Positions 50,387 through 59,254 of a stretch of DNA of 64,000 nt are shown piece after piece. The DNA is from Gemmata palustris. Its GTDB lineage: Bacteria > Planctomycetota > Planctomycetia > Gemmatales > Gemmataceae. The notes beneath the pieces were generated by a model that saw only the letters and a program-made list of their open reading frames with translations, had not been told where the DNA came from and ran no database searches. Numbering within the stretch: the first letter of the stretch is position 1; each line of letters starts with the position of its first letter. The stretch is taken from assembly GCF_017939745.1 (NCBI RefSeq), contig NZ_JAGKQQ010000001.1, positions 5,084,001 through 5,148,000 of the forward strand. Reading direction: 5' to 3'. The position numbers were made by a program, and so were the translations under genes.

Positions 50387-50929
50387 ATGTGGAACCCACC
50401 CCCTGAGCACCCGCTGCGGCGGATGTTCGCGGGGCTCGCCGAACACGCCTTCTTCTCCCATCTCGGCGTGGCCGACCCGCCCCTCACGGACTACCTCTCC
50501 ACACTGCTCACGCGCTTTATTCATAACGACGACGTGTACCGCTTGCGCGGCGCCGCCGGTCAACCGCTCACGGAGCTGACCGAAATGGTCATCGAAGCGG
50601 AGCGCTTACCGGCCGGCGGAAAGACGCGCCGCGAGTACTACCGGCACATCGGCGACTTCGCCCTGTTCTGGACCGGCGTTTACCCCGAGGCCGTAGAGCG
50701 CATCCGGTCGCGCGCGTCCAAAGACGCCTTCGTCAATTACACGACGCAGGGCAAGCGCGGGTACATGCTCACGAGCCGGATGGAAGAAGAGCAGCACCAC
50801 GACGCGGAAGCCGACCTGTTCCGCCGACTGAGTGACCAGTTCGAGGTGTGCGCGCTCGGCTTGCGGAAGGTGCGCGAGGAGTGGGAAGAACTAAGCCCGT
50901 CACCGCCGACCGGTGGACTGATTAGCTGA
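50387..50929 (+). CDS. Unknown soluble protein
   Basis: 180 aa, mostly helical. It starts MWNPPPEHPLRRMFAGLAEHAFFSHLGVADPPLTDYLSTLLTRFIHNDDVYRLR and continues with KTRREYYRHIGDFALFWTGVYPEAVERIRS and MEEEQHHDAEADLFRRLSDQFEVCALGLRKVREEWEE. I recall similar unnamed proteins in planctomycetes but no function. Followed directly by a repeat region. Confidence 0.78.
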   Translation: MWNPPPEHPLRRMFAGLAEHAFFSHLGVADPPLTDYLSTLLTRFIHNDDVYRLRGAAGQPLTELTEMVIEAERLPAGGKTRREYYRHIGDFALFWTGVYPEAVERIRSRASKDAFVNYTTQGKRGYMLTSRMEEEQHHDAEADLFRRLSDQFEVCALGLRKVREEWEELSPSPPTGGLIS

Positions 50930-50937
50930 GGTGCAAA

Positions 50938-51108
50938 AGAGTTTCACCGCAGAGGGCACAGGGCCGGACGGACAGGCTCACCCGCGAACGATGCAGAAGA
51001 GTTTCACCGCAGAGGGCACGAGAGGGCGCGGAGAAAAGCAAAGACCAGAATGCCTTGTTCACAATCCGGTCTTTTCTCCGCGCCCTCTCGTGCCCTCTGT
51101 GGTGAAAC
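50938..51108. repeat. Direct plus 38-bp inverted repeats between convergent genes
   Basis: GTTTCACCGCAGAGGGCAC occurs at 50941 and again at 51001 (60-bp period). The second copy continues into an arm (51001-51038) whose reverse complement lies at 51071-51108 with one mismatch (G-T in RNA). The hairpin lies exactly between the plus gene ending 50929 and the minus gene ending 51127, so it may end both transcripts. Confidence 0.85.
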
Positions 51109-51126
51109 GCTCTTCCAAATGGCGAT

Positions 51127-51450
51127 TTACATCACGAAGGACGTCAATTCCTGGTAAGTGAGCGGTTCGGCGAACGTTCCCCCGACGAGGAACCCGCCGT
51201 GCGACGCGGTGACGTGCGCGACCCGGACCAGCACCGTTTTGGACAACTTCTGGGTCGCGTTCGTGAGCGTGATCGCCAGGAGCGTCCCGATCTCCACCCG
51301 GCGCGTCAAAACGAGTCCGATGCCGTCGAGCGACACGTCCCGGACCTTGCCCGGTCCGAAGTTCTCCGCGACCGGCCCGACGAACCCGCACCCCGTCCCG
51401 GCGTTCACGGCCATGCGCTCGGCCGCGCGCCGGTCTTTTGCGTCTGCCAT
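51127..51450 (-). CDS. PilZ-domain protein (c-di-GMP binding candidate)
   Basis: 107 aa. An N-terminal arginine motif DRRAAERMAV (RxxxR) and RDVSLDGIGL (D-x-S-x-x-G) at the expected spacing define PilZ. The rest of the barrel follows (GTLLAITLTN, VLVRVAHVTASHGGFLVGGTF). c-di-GMP binding is likely but untested. Start at MADAKDRRAAERM. Confidence 0.88.
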   Translation of the reverse strand: MADAKDRRAAERMAVNAGTGCGFVGPVAENFGPGKVRDVSLDGIGLVLTRRVEIGTLLAITLTNATQKLSKTVLVRVAHVTASHGGFLVGGTFAEPLTYQELTSFVM

Positions 51451-51911
51451 CTTCGCCCCTGTTCTCCGTTCCACCGGGCGAGCCAACCTGATCTAACGCG
51501 ACCCATTCTAGCACCGGTTCGCAACAAATGCGTGCAGCCCGGGCGTTACCTTGCGGCCGCACCGACAAAGCAAAACGACACCGGGGAAGCGCTGAAGCTT
51601 CCCCGATTCGTGCGTGTCGAATCACCGCGTTTACTTCTTTTCCTGGCGCGCGGAACGCTCACGGCACCGCCGACCGCGGTGACCTCATCAGTGAGGCGGA
51701 ACCACGACCGGCGGGGTTGCTCCCGACCGCCTCACTGATGAGGTCACCGCGGTCGAAAGCGGTGCTGGAACAGCGGTCCCCGAGGTGTTTGGAAGAGCAG
51801 GCGCTCGGACGACGCAACATCGTCCTGTGGGAAACCCACGAGCTAAACGCAATACCCGACACGTTGGGTGCAGTTCTAACCGCAAACGCGCCGCGCTGCA
51901 AGCAGCGGGAT
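51451..51911. other. Gene-free stretch with 28-bp hairpin
   Basis: 461 bp. The inverted repeat 51672-51699 (GACCGCGGTGACCTCATCAG...) and 51727-51754 is perfect over 28 bp with a 27-nt loop. Nothing else is evident apart from the promoter side of the PilZ gene. Confidence 0.6.
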
Positions 51912-52235
51912 TCACTCACCCGCGAAGGGCGATCCTTCGAGCACGATCAATTTGGAGATCCACACGAGCGGCTTCGTGTTGTGAACCGCGTACTCGACAC
52001 TGATGCCGGCGGGAAGAATGGCGCGGCTGTAGCTGGTCGCGTCCAGAGCCCGGTAGTTGTGAAACGGGTCGCCCCACTCGCGCGGGCGCGTTTCGAGCGA
52101 TTGAATGATCTGCCAGTAAACTGCTGCGAGCAGCGCCCGCAGATCCAGTTGCTCGGCCCGCGCGGTGAGTTGTTCGAGTTGCTCCACGGCCTTTCCGACC
52201 AGCCCAACAGAGAACCGGGGCGATTCCGGGCTCAT
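51912..52235 (-). CDS. Possible RelE/ParE-like small protein
   Basis: 107 aa. It reads FSVGLVGKAVEQLEQLTARAEQLDLRALLAAVYWQIIQSLETRPREWGDPFHNYRALDATSYSRAILPAGISVEYAVHNTKPLVWISKLIVL; the alternating helices then strands and the ending VEYAVHNTKPLVWISKLIVL look like the RelE/ParE fold, where the last strand carries the toxin surface. Its ATG overlaps the stop of the coiled-coil gene upstream (4 bp). Toxin activity is an inference only. Confidence 0.65.
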   Translation of the reverse strand: MSPESPRFSVGLVGKAVEQLEQLTARAEQLDLRALLAAVYWQIIQSLETRPREWGDPFHNYRALDATSYSRAILPAGISVEYAVHNTKPLVWISKLIVLEGSPFAGE

Positions 52236-52486
52236 CGCTTCTCCAACCGGCGGACCAGTTGCTCGATGAACGGCCGGGCCGGAGTCGCGCTCGCGAGGTC
52301 TTCCGCGGTCAACGGCGTGGCGTTCCGAGCGAGTTCGCCGAGGTACAGCGTCTTGAACTGATCTCGCTCGGCGTGGGCGTCGTCCAATTGCCGGCGCAGG
52401 CGCTCGTTCTCGCGCAACAACTCGGCGAGGAGTTGGTCTGGCGTCATCGGGGGCGGATTGAGCGCCGCGTTCGGGTCCACCGACAT
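52232..52486 (-). CDS. Small coiled-coil protein
   Basis: 84 aa. It contains a clear coiled coil (LLAELLRENERLRRQLDDAHAERDQFKTLYLGELARN, about residues 18-55) and a short C-terminal helix (FIEQLVRRLEKR). It overlaps the 107-aa gene by 4 bp, so the two form a pair of the antitoxin-toxin size class, though no DNA-binding domain is visible. Confidence 0.75.
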   Translation of the reverse strand: MSVDPNAALNPPPMTPDQLLAELLRENERLRRQLDDAHAERDQFKTLYLGELARNATPLTAEDLASATPARPFIEQLVRRLEKR

Positions 52487-52567
52487 TGCGAGCTCCGTGA
52501 GGCCGCGGGGCGTGGGAAACTGTTTTAGAATTGTACCACGGCCCCGCGGCGGATCGAAGCGCCGCTA

Positions 52568-53599
52568 TCACTCCTTTGGCGGGGTGAAGTCGGCGATGTA
52601 GATTTGGGCCGCCTTGCCGCCCTCGCGGGACGAGGTCCACATCACCTTCGTGCAGTCCGGGCTGAAAACCGGGAGCACGTCCTGGCCGGGCGCGAAGGTG
52701 ATCCGCGCCTTCTTGCCCGATTCGGTGTCCATCCAGTGCAGGTCGTAGTTGGGCGGGGCCAGCGGGTTCGAGTGGTCCGCGCCGGTGTAGATGATGTGCT
52801 TGTTGTCCTTGTACCAGTACGGCGCCCAGAACACCCACTTGTCATCGGCCGTGAGCGCCTTCTCGCCGGTGCCGTCGCTGTTGATGACGTAGAGCTGGAG
52901 GCGGTCCTTTTCTTTGCGGTCGGCGCGGAACACGACCTTCTTCCCGTCCGGGCTGAAGAACGGGCCGCCGTTGTAGCAGTTGGGCGCATCCGTGATGCGC
53001 TTCGCGTTCGTGCCGTCGGCGCTCATCGTGAACAGTTGCACGTTGCCGGCGTTGCCCGCGCTGTACACGATCCGCTTACCGTCCGCGGAATAACTCCCCT
53101 CGGCGGTGTACACTTTCGCGTCCGGGGTGAGGCACTTCAGGCCCGTCCCGTCGAGGTTCGCTTCGTAGATCTTCATGTGCGGGTCGAAGTCCCACGAGTA
53201 CCGGCGGCGCACGCCCTTCTTCTTGTCGTCCTCGCGCTGCTTGTACTCGGCCTCCTGGTGCTTCTTCGCGTCCGGGTCGCCGTGGCTGGACGCGAAAAGA
53301 ACCTTCTTACCGTCGGGGTGGAAGTAGCCGCAAGTGGTGCGCCCGATTCCGGGACTGATGCGCGTGGCTTTGCCCGTCTTCAGGTCCATGATGAAGATCT
53401 GGTAGAACGGGTTGCCCGTGTCCTTCTCTTCGGCCTGGAAGATGATCTTCGCACCGTCCGGCGCGAAGTAGCCCTCGCCGGCCCGCACGAAGTCGGTCGT
53501 GAGCTGTTTGATGTTCTTCAGGTGCGCGGTTTCGGCGGCCTTCCAGTCGTCCGGCTCGGCCCCCGGAGCGAGCGCGAGGGAGAGCAGTAGCACGTTCAT
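52568..53599 (-). CDS. Secreted TolB-like beta-propeller protein
   Basis: 343 aa with a short signal peptide (MNVLLLSLALAPGAEP). Repeats of the TolB/WD40-like PD40 type recur: GYFAPDGAKIIFQAEE, GYFHPDGKKVLFASS, GSYSADGKRIVYSAGN, PFFSPDGKKVVFRADR, PVFSPDCTKVMWTSSREGG. No protease domain is attached, unlike the acylaminoacyl-peptidase group. Confidence 0.9.
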   Translation of the reverse strand: MNVLLLSLALAPGAEPDDWKAAETAHLKNIKQLTTDFVRAGEGYFAPDGAKIIFQAEEKDTGNPFYQIFIMDLKTGKATRISPGIGRTTCGYFHPDGKKVLFASSHGDPDAKKHQEAEYKQREDDKKKGVRRRYSWDFDPHMKIYEANLDGTGLKCLTPDAKVYTAEGSYSADGKRIVYSAGNAGNVQLFTMSADGTNAKRITDAPNCYNGGPFFSPDGKKVVFRADRKEKDRLQLYVINSDGTGEKALTADDKWVFWAPYWYKDNKHIIYTGADHSNPLAPPNYDLHWMDTESGKKARITFAPGQDVLPVFSPDCTKVMWTSSREGGKAAQIYIADFTPPKE

Positions 53600-53709
53600 G
53601 CGGCGTGTCCTTTTGGGTAAGCGCGAACCAATCGCGGTTCAGTGTATCATTCCTGGAAGTGGGAAGTACACCGGCGTTCTTGGCGCCCCGCCGCTCGCGA
53701 GCACGTGGT

Positions 53710-54009
53710 ATGAACGAGCCGAAACCGACCCCCTGCGGCCTGTGCGGGCGCGGGTTCTCGCGGGCCGCTCTCACGCAGCACCACTGCCTGCCGAAGTCCA
53801 AGGGCGGCACGAGTGAAGACCTCGCGATGATCTGCTCGCAGTGCCACGGCATGGTCCACGCGACCTACACCAACGCGACGCTCGCGGCCGTGTACCCGAC
53901 GATTGAAGCACTGCGAAAAGCGCCCGAGTTGATCGCGTTCATCAAGTGGGTGCGCAAGCAGCCGGTCACGAGCCGGAAGCGCAACAAGGAGCGCCGGCAG
54001 AAGCTGTGA
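53710..54009 (+). CDS. Small HNH-type zinc protein
   Basis: 99 aa. It has CGLCGRGFSRAALTQHHCLPKSKGG and DLAMICSQCHGMVHATYTN: two CxxC pairs and the HH/H arrangement of an HNH nuclease fold, followed by a helical basic C-terminus (FIKWVRKQPVTSRKRNKERRQKL). Stand-alone members may be restriction- or repair-related; activity unknown. Start at MNEPKPTPCGL. Confidence 0.85.
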   Translation: MNEPKPTPCGLCGRGFSRAALTQHHCLPKSKGGTSEDLAMICSQCHGMVHATYTNATLAAVYPTIEALRKAPELIAFIKWVRKQPVTSRKRNKERRQKL

Positions 54010-54253
54010 CGCAGTGCGGACGCGGAGCGCGGGGTCCGACCCCTCACACCCCGTGCGGCAGTTCGATCACCGTACCCTGTCCCCTCCCTATCTGCGTGCT
54101 GGCGTTGAGAAAGAGGGTGCCGTCGATCTCCGATCGCCCGGCGGCTTCGTAAATGTGGCCGAACACATCGTCCGAGCCGCGGGGCGCGCATCGGCCCGTC
54201 ACCGCGTTTGATCTACTCTGCTCGTCTTCACCCTCTGCCCGAGAACCCGCACT

Positions 54254-54571
54254 TCAGGCCACCGGCGCAGCGCTCACCGCACCGACCCGCGTACCGTTCA
54301 CGAACACCGTGACCGTTCCCGCGCGCCACGTACTCGTGATGAGCAGGCCCGATGGGAGCGGGGGCAGAGGGGTGCGGAAGGAGACCTCGTCGGACTCGTC
54401 GGACACGCGCACCTCGAGTTCGCCGTTGGGGTGCTTCGTGGCCGCGACTCTCACGCCCTCCGGGGACGGGAGCGAGGGACCGAATTCGCAAACCTGATCG
54501 TCGGTTGCCCAGGTCGGGGACGGAGCGGGCGAAGTGAACGTGATGGTGCCGGTACCTTCGGCGAAAACCAT
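54254..54571 (-). CDS. Small beta-rich protein of unknown function
   Basis: 105 aa: MVFAEGTGTITFTSPAPSPTWATDDQVCEFGPSLPSPEGVRVAATKHPNGELEVRVSDESD and the end LLITSTWRAGTVTVFVNGTRVGAV, which resemble a LamG/concanavalin-like strand set. No signal peptide at the chosen ATG; a longer upstream frame is open. Expression is not certain. Confidence 0.5.
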   Translation of the reverse strand: MVFAEGTGTITFTSPAPSPTWATDDQVCEFGPSLPSPEGVRVAATKHPNGELEVRVSDESDEVSFRTPLPPLPSGLLITSTWRAGTVTVFVNGTRVGAVSAAPVA

Positions 54572-54988
54572 GTGACGTACTCCAGGGGTGGCAGGCCGCA
54601 GAGAGGAGGGAGAGAAACTTACCGTACCGGCCCTGAAATGCGGGCACAAGGGCCTAGTATTCGCCCCGAAGAACGAAGTTTCCTCTCCTGAAGGAATCAC
54701 ACCCCAACTTTGGCGGGATCAGAATCCCGCACCGGTATCCCGGTTGCGTTCGGGTTAAATCTCAAACAAAACCGGCGCTAAGCCGGCGCTCGAGAACTTG
54801 AAGAAGGTCACCGAAAAGTAGGAAAGAATGTCGCCCCCGGATGGCTGTGTGGCTCGAGATGGTACGTGCGGCACGGTATTGGTTATTGGTGAAGGAATAG
54901 CGGAGCGATACGCTGTGTCGACACCCGTGTTTACTGTGCGGCAATCGTCGCACAGTAAATAGCGATTAGACGTTGAAGAGACCTGCTA
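54572..54988. other. Gene-free stretch
   Basis: 417 bp; no ORF, repeat or terminator that I can support beyond short imperfect inverted segments such as AACCGGCGCTAAGCCGGCGCT (about 54768). Confidence 0.4.
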
Positions 54989-55276
54989 ATGGTTGACGTA
55001 CTCGAGACCGAGCCATCGGCCGCGCGCGAGTTGGCGTATGTCCTCGGCCGGCTAGCCGTTGTGCTTTTGCTCGTGGTGGGGTGTACCGTGACCCCACTCG
55101 TCGTGGCGAAGGTCGTCAACCCGTGGGTCGGGGTGGCAACGGCGATCGGATCATTCTGGGTGTGGGGTCGGTTCGGACCGCCCCCGATGCCGGGCCTCGT
55201 GTCGGGCGGCGTGTGTTTGTCGGGGCACATGTCCATCTTCTTCGTACTGGTGAGGTGTGTCGCGCTGGCCGTGTAA
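54989..55276 (+). CDS. Small membrane protein
   Basis: 95 aa with two or three hydrophobic segments (VLGRLAVVLLLVVGCTVTPLVVA; VGVATAIGSFWVWG; IFFVLVRCVALAV). No family recognised. A plausible but weak gene call. Confidence 0.5.
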   Translation: MVDVLETEPSAARELAYVLGRLAVVLLLVVGCTVTPLVVAKVVNPWVGVATAIGSFWVWGRFGPPPMPGLVSGGVCLSGHMSIFFVLVRCVALAV

Positions 55277-55537
55277 CTTCCGCACCTAACGCTTCCGCCC
55301 TCGGCACGACGGCCGGGCACAAGGGGGACAACCCAGCCGGCTTCACGTCTTTGCTCGCTGACCAGCACGCAGTTCGTTCACGATGACATCACCAACGACC
55401 GCCGGGTTGCGCGCCGACGCTCTTCCAAGTAGAGTCTTGAATTGACGCGACTATGCGGTTAGCATTCGACTCCGATCCACACATGCAAGTCGCTAAAGCG
55501 ATTTGAACCTACCCCGAACCGCCCACCAGGGGGGCAC

Positions 55538-55897
55538 ATGCTTTCTGCCGGTGTCGCTTATCTTCTTTGGTTCGGGTGCCTTTTTGGTCTGTGCGGGATT
55601 CACCGCTTCTACGCGGGCAAGCCCCTCACGGGTCTCCTCTGGCTGTTCACGCTCGGTCTGTTGGGGGTGGGGCAACTCATCGACCTTCTCCTCATTCCGT
55701 CAATGATCGCGAACGCGAACGCGCAGAACGGGTACGGGTATGGCAACCGCAACACGAACACCGTAATTGTGAACGTAAACAATAGCCGGCGTGGGCAGTA
55801 CGACGACGATGACGACGATCGGCCGCGCCGGAGGCGCAGCCGTTACGATGATGACGACGACGATGACCGGCCCCGTCGAAGGCAGAACCGGGATTAG
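55538..55897 (+). CDS. TM2-domain protein with repetitive acidic/basic tail
   Basis: 119 aa. Residues 1-52 are a TM2 domain ([48 protein letters not shown]) with the DRF/GxHRFYxG-like turn between two TM helices. An Asn-rich linker ([17 protein letters not shown]) is followed by two tandem units of poly-Asp then RPRRR. TM2 proteins are membrane proteins of unknown biochemical role. Confidence 0.88.
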   Translation: MLSAGVAYLLWFGCLFGLCGIHRFYAGKPLTGLLWLFTLGLLGVGQLIDLLLIPSMIANANAQNGYGYGNRNTNTVIVNVNNSRRGQYDDDDDDRPRRRRSRYDDDDDDDRPRRRQNRD

Positions 55898-56512
55898 GCA
55901 TGACCACGCCGGATTCAAATGGAATCGGGCGGACCACTCCGAGAGCGGAAGAACAGAGTGGACAGGGAGTGATTCCCGTGCGCTGCGACTGAATCGTTGA
56001 AGTTGCCGGAAGATGAGGTGACGGAAAGCCCGTGGTCGGAGAGTTGATGAAAAGCCATCGGGAAGTAGGACGGCTCTGTATTCCTGTGGCAGTGCCGACA
56101 TTCGGGATCACTGCCACAGTCTGAATTCGAGCGTGCGGGGCGGGATCTTCGATCTGGTGTTGGGTAAGCGTCGAGGTGGTAGTAAAGAACAGCGCCGGTG
56201 GGGTCCACGCACCGGCGCTGGCGCCGCACGTCCCCTTAACGCACGACGGTTAAACCTAACCGTCCATCCGCGCCGGTACAATGGCACCCGGACATTTCCA
56301 CGACTAATTGTCACTCCGTTCCGTCACCTGAGTTCGCCTATTATTCCTCGCCCTCAAGGGCCTTCTGGTGACAAAGAAGTTGAGCGACGGAACCTCGTGC
56401 GACCGCTGCCTTAAGTTAAGGCGCAAATACCCGGCAAACCCGTGCAATGTCTGCCGGGGTCGCACGCACGCGGCGCTCGAAATATGAGCTGATATCGAGG
56501 ACGGGTATAGGG
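55898..56512. other. Gene-free stretch with one hairpin
   Basis: 615 bp without a convincing ORF. An 11-bp stem CTGTGGCAGTG (56084-56094) / CACTGCCACAG (56109-56119) with a 14-nt loop lies about 190 bp after the TM2 gene. Confidence 0.45.
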
Positions 56513-56731
56513 TTACGTACCGAACCCCGGCCGGTACGATTTCGGCCACCGGGTCCAGTGGACGTCCCGGCCCCCCGTCAGGTCTTCGACGTACATGATG
56601 TACGCCCCCGGCGGGAGAAGGCGCGGGATGGCCTCCAGGTCGCCCTCGACGTCAACGGTCGCCACGTCAGCGCCCCCGTGGTGCTGGGTGGATGGCTTCA
56701 GGCTGTAGCGAACGCGATAGGTCTGGGACAC
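56513..56731 (-). CDS. Small protein of unknown function
   Basis: 72 aa from a GTG: SQTYRVRYSLKPSTQHHGGADVATVDVEGDLEAIPRLLPPGAYIMYVEDLTGG. The strand-rich, charged composition looks real, but no family is known to me. Confidence 0.5.
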   Translation of the reverse strand: MSQTYRVRYSLKPSTQHHGGADVATVDVEGDLEAIPRLLPPGAYIMYVEDLTGGRDVHWTRWPKSYRPGFGT

Positions 56732-56915
56732 GGTCTAACCTCGGAGGGGCCGTGCAAGGTACCGCAAAAACGAATCGGAAGCGCGGCGAGTTGTCACACA
56801 CTGCCGCACCCGTGTGTCGAGTCGGAACGCGAGGAAGCACGGCGACAGCCCCCGCGTTCGATGAACGCCCCGCTTAGGAAACAACACGGAAGCGCCGGGG
56901 CGGTCGGCGCTCGGG

Positions 56916-57170
56916 TCATCGAGTTCCCTCGGAACCGAGGCGCGGGGCACTCGGGCGCCCGGCCACCTCGGGCTCGAACCCGTGGTTCGGGGCCGATTGA
57001 AGGAAATCGTCGATCATCCGCTGGAGCACCACGGGCACGGTCTGGTGCGCCCGAGCGGCCATGCCCTCCAGGGCCACGAGTTGACGCGCGGGCAGCAACA
57101 ACTGGAGCTCGATGTTGTCGGGCACGCCCGAAACCGGCCACCCGACCATAGTTCCCTCTTGACCCGTCAT
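56916..57170 (-). CDS. Small protein, possible ribbon-helix-helix
   Basis: 84 aa: MTGQEGTMVGWPVSGVPDNIELQLLLPARQLVALEGMAARAHQTVPVVLQRMIDDFLQS. The strand followed by two helices resembles a ribbon-helix-helix unit; the Pro/Arg-rich C-terminus may be unstructured. Weak call. Confidence 0.45.
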   Translation of the reverse strand: MTGQEGTMVGWPVSGVPDNIELQLLLPARQLVALEGMAARAHQTVPVVLQRMIDDFLQSAPNHGFEPEVAGRPSAPRLGSEGTR

Positions 57171-57355
57171 ACCGCGGCCCTGCCTTTCGGTGTTGAGGGC
57201 GACTGTAATCCGTTACCGGAACTCGGTTCCCGGAAGCGCGCTCGGGTCGGAATCGCAGTGTGCGATCCGGATTCGCATTGTCCTTCGAGCGGCGGCGCCG
57301 ACGGTTCGGGGCGCGGGCGGAGCCCTTAGTCCGGTTCCGGGCCCCCTGTAGCGAG

Positions 57356-57402
57356 CCGCTTAGTAGTGGGCGCGGCTCGTTCGACCCGCTTAGTAGTGGG
57401 CG
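57356..57402. repeat. 17-bp direct repeat duplicating the end of the RRM gene
   Basis: CCGCTTAGTAGTGGGCG at 57356-57372 and 57386-57402. The second copy includes the RRM stop codon; the first lies in its 3' untranslated region, so it is a local duplication. Confidence 0.75.
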
Positions 57403-57698
57403 TCCCCGGGTGCGCGGCGGAATTTCCGGCTCGCCTCGACGGGCAGGTGCGCTTTTGGATTGGCCTCGCTCACTGTGAGCGTTAGCCCGTTTGCGATCTG
57501 CCCGTTCATCCCGGCGATGGCGTCCCGGGCCTCTTGTTCGGTTCCCATCTCGACGAACCCAAAACCCCTCGACCGGGCGGTTCCCTGGTCCATCGCCACT
57601 ACCGCCAACCGGACGCTCCCGTAGGGGCGGAACATCCCCCGCAGTTGGACGTCCGTCACGTCAGAGCCGAGGTTCCCGACGTGCAACTTGTTGTTCAC
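57390..57698 (-). CDS. RNA recognition motif (RRM) protein
   Basis: 102 aa single RRM: RNP2 KLHVGNL, RNP1 RGFGFVEM with both aromatic RNA-contacting positions, ending LTLTVSEANPKAH. It matches the bacterial Rbp group best known from cyanobacteria, which bind mRNA. GTG start at NNKLHVGNL; upstream in-frame codons are rejected. The final codons GDAHY* are copied 30 bp downstream (57356-57372). Confidence 0.92.
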   Translation of the reverse strand: MNNKLHVGNLGSDVTDVQLRGMFRPYGSVRLAVVAMDQGTARSRGFGFVEMGTEQEARDAIAGMNGQIANGLTLTVSEANPKAHLPVEASRKFRRAPGDAHY

Positions 57699-58138
57699 GG
57701 TCTCACACCTTACTGGACCCGAAGGTCCGAAAGCGGGGCACGGGATCAGGCGCCCGCGCCAACTGGGGCAGATGCGCACCGACTGCGCACGCGCTCTTTG
57801 CGGCAGTGACGGTTTGGCGATCTTGGGGTCGTGAGGTGTCAGCTCAGGAGAGGGCCAAGAGCAGTCAAATCGGGTTCGCGGCGGAAGTGGTGCCGACTGC
57901 GGTCGGGAGAAAATGATCCCCGCCTACAACGATCATACGCGACGGGCGGTCCGTCCCGCGCGCGATTCCCGCATTTCGCACATCGGTGGCCGACACCCGC
58001 ACAGCCCAACCGCGACGGGACGATCGCTCATCACGGGTGTCGGACCCGCGTATCCGGTCGCGAGTCCATCTCGAACGGATGAGGCGACCGATCGGCCCGG
58101 AATCACAGTTCTCGAGCCGACCACGGATGAAACAGCGG
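57699..58138. other. Gene-free stretch
   Basis: 440 bp upstream of the RRM gene and 3' of the TIGR03009-like gene; no supported ORF. GACACCCG (57993) and CGGGTGTC (58035) form a small inverted pair, otherwise nothing notable. Confidence 0.4.
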
Positions 58139-58966
58139 CTACGGCTTACCCCCGCCCGGGAGGGCGCCACCGTTGCCCGCGGGCGCCGGCGGGGCTTCCT
58201 GCACCTTCCAGCCCTTAATCTCCTCGTACTGGAAGTGCTTCGCGTCGACGCCCTGAACATCCAATTCCGGGTCTTTGAAGTTCCACACTTCGGTATCGCC
58301 GTTCGGCTTGAACATGCGCACCTGGGCCGGCAGGTACGAGATTTTCGCTGTCTTCGCCCCCGGGCCGTAGAGGGCCAACTGGAGAGACGTGAACTCGCGC
58401 TGGTCCTTGCCCAGGCGCGGCGTGATGTCCAGGTAAACGTAGTTCTCGTCGGTCTTGTTCAGCGCGACGTTGAACCGCGTCTTCACGTCCCGGGCCTTCA
58501 TTCCGAAGAGGAAGTCGATCATCAGGTTGTCCGCACCGGCACCGGCTTGCGGGATCTTGAACGCGGTAATGGTCTTGGCGACCCCGTTGTACACGTAAAC
58601 GGCTTTCCCGTCGCAGATGTACGCCTCGTAGTCCGTCTTCGTCGCGTCACCGATGTTATCGAGCCGGAGCCGCGCGAAAGCCGGTTTCATACAGAGCGCG
58701 GTACCACTGAATTTGGTCGTCTTCTTGAACACCGCGTCGGTGCGTGCCAGTTCGATCTTGGTGTGCAAGTTGACCACGTTCGCCATCCGCTTTTCCCACT
58801 CGGCGAGGTGCGGATCGAGTTTGGGATCGGACTTCGGCACCGGCGGATCGGGTTGCGCGGCCACGGGTTGCCCGGTGACCGGTGTGCCGGTTACTGCGGG
58901 AGGTTGCGCCCAGCCCACCGAGCCGGCGACCAGCACGATACTCAACGCGGAACCGCTGAATCGCAT
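58139..58966 (-). CDS. Secreted TIGR03009-like planctomycete protein
   Basis: 275 aa with a signal peptide (MRFSGSALSIVLVAGSVGWAQ). A Pro-rich spacer is followed by a LolA-like beta domain: HLAEWEKRMANVVNLHTKIELARTDAVFKKTTKFSGTALCMKPAFARLRL, AYICDGKAVYVYNGVAKTITAFKIPQ, DNLMIDFLFGMKARDVKTRFNVAL, DITPRLGKDQREFTSLQLAL. Likely periplasmic; function unknown. Confidence 0.88.
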   Translation of the reverse strand: MRFSGSALSIVLVAGSVGWAQPPAVTGTPVTGQPVAAQPDPPVPKSDPKLDPHLAEWEKRMANVVNLHTKIELARTDAVFKKTTKFSGTALCMKPAFARLRLDNIGDATKTDYEAYICDGKAVYVYNGVAKTITAFKIPQAGAGADNLMIDFLFGMKARDVKTRFNVALNKTDENYVYLDITPRLGKDQREFTSLQLALYGPGAKTAKISYLPAQVRMFKPNGDTEVWNFKDPELDVQGVDAKHFQYEEIKGWKVQEAPPAPAGNGGALPGGGKP

Positions 58967-59136
58967 ATGTTCTCCCAACTCGACAATCGCCCCAATCACC
59001 GCCCATTGCAATTAATGGACGATTCTTTGCGAACTCGAGTTCGGGTATAACGTCGGACCGGACCACTAAAAAGATGACCTCACCGCGCGAACCGTCAAAC
59101 GGCCACGAGATGAGGTCACGAAGATGTGTTGAATAC

Positions 59137-59203
59137 CCGCTCGTTAACACTCGCGGTTCGCCCAAGCCTCTTCTCTTGGCGAACCGCGAGTGTTAACGAG
59201 CGG
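59137..59203. terminator. 26-bp perfect inverted repeat
   Basis: CCGCTCGTTAACACTCGCGG... (59137-59162) and its exact reverse complement (59178-59203), 15-nt loop. It lies 51 bp after the stop of the leftward PQQ-type gene. No U-tract. Confidence 0.75.
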
Positions 59204-59254
59204 TTGGTGTAGCACTGCGGCTCAACAGCCCGCCAGAGCGCTTGCAGCACCCAG

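Noticed and set aside
50938-51108. Possible insertion sequence ends
   Set aside because: No transposase lies between the repeats and the spacer is only about 30 bp; a hairpin between convergent genes explains the pattern.
57986-59050. A 354-codon plus-strand frame
   Set aside because: It is antisense to the TIGR03009-like gene with a clear signal peptide and domain on the minus strand.
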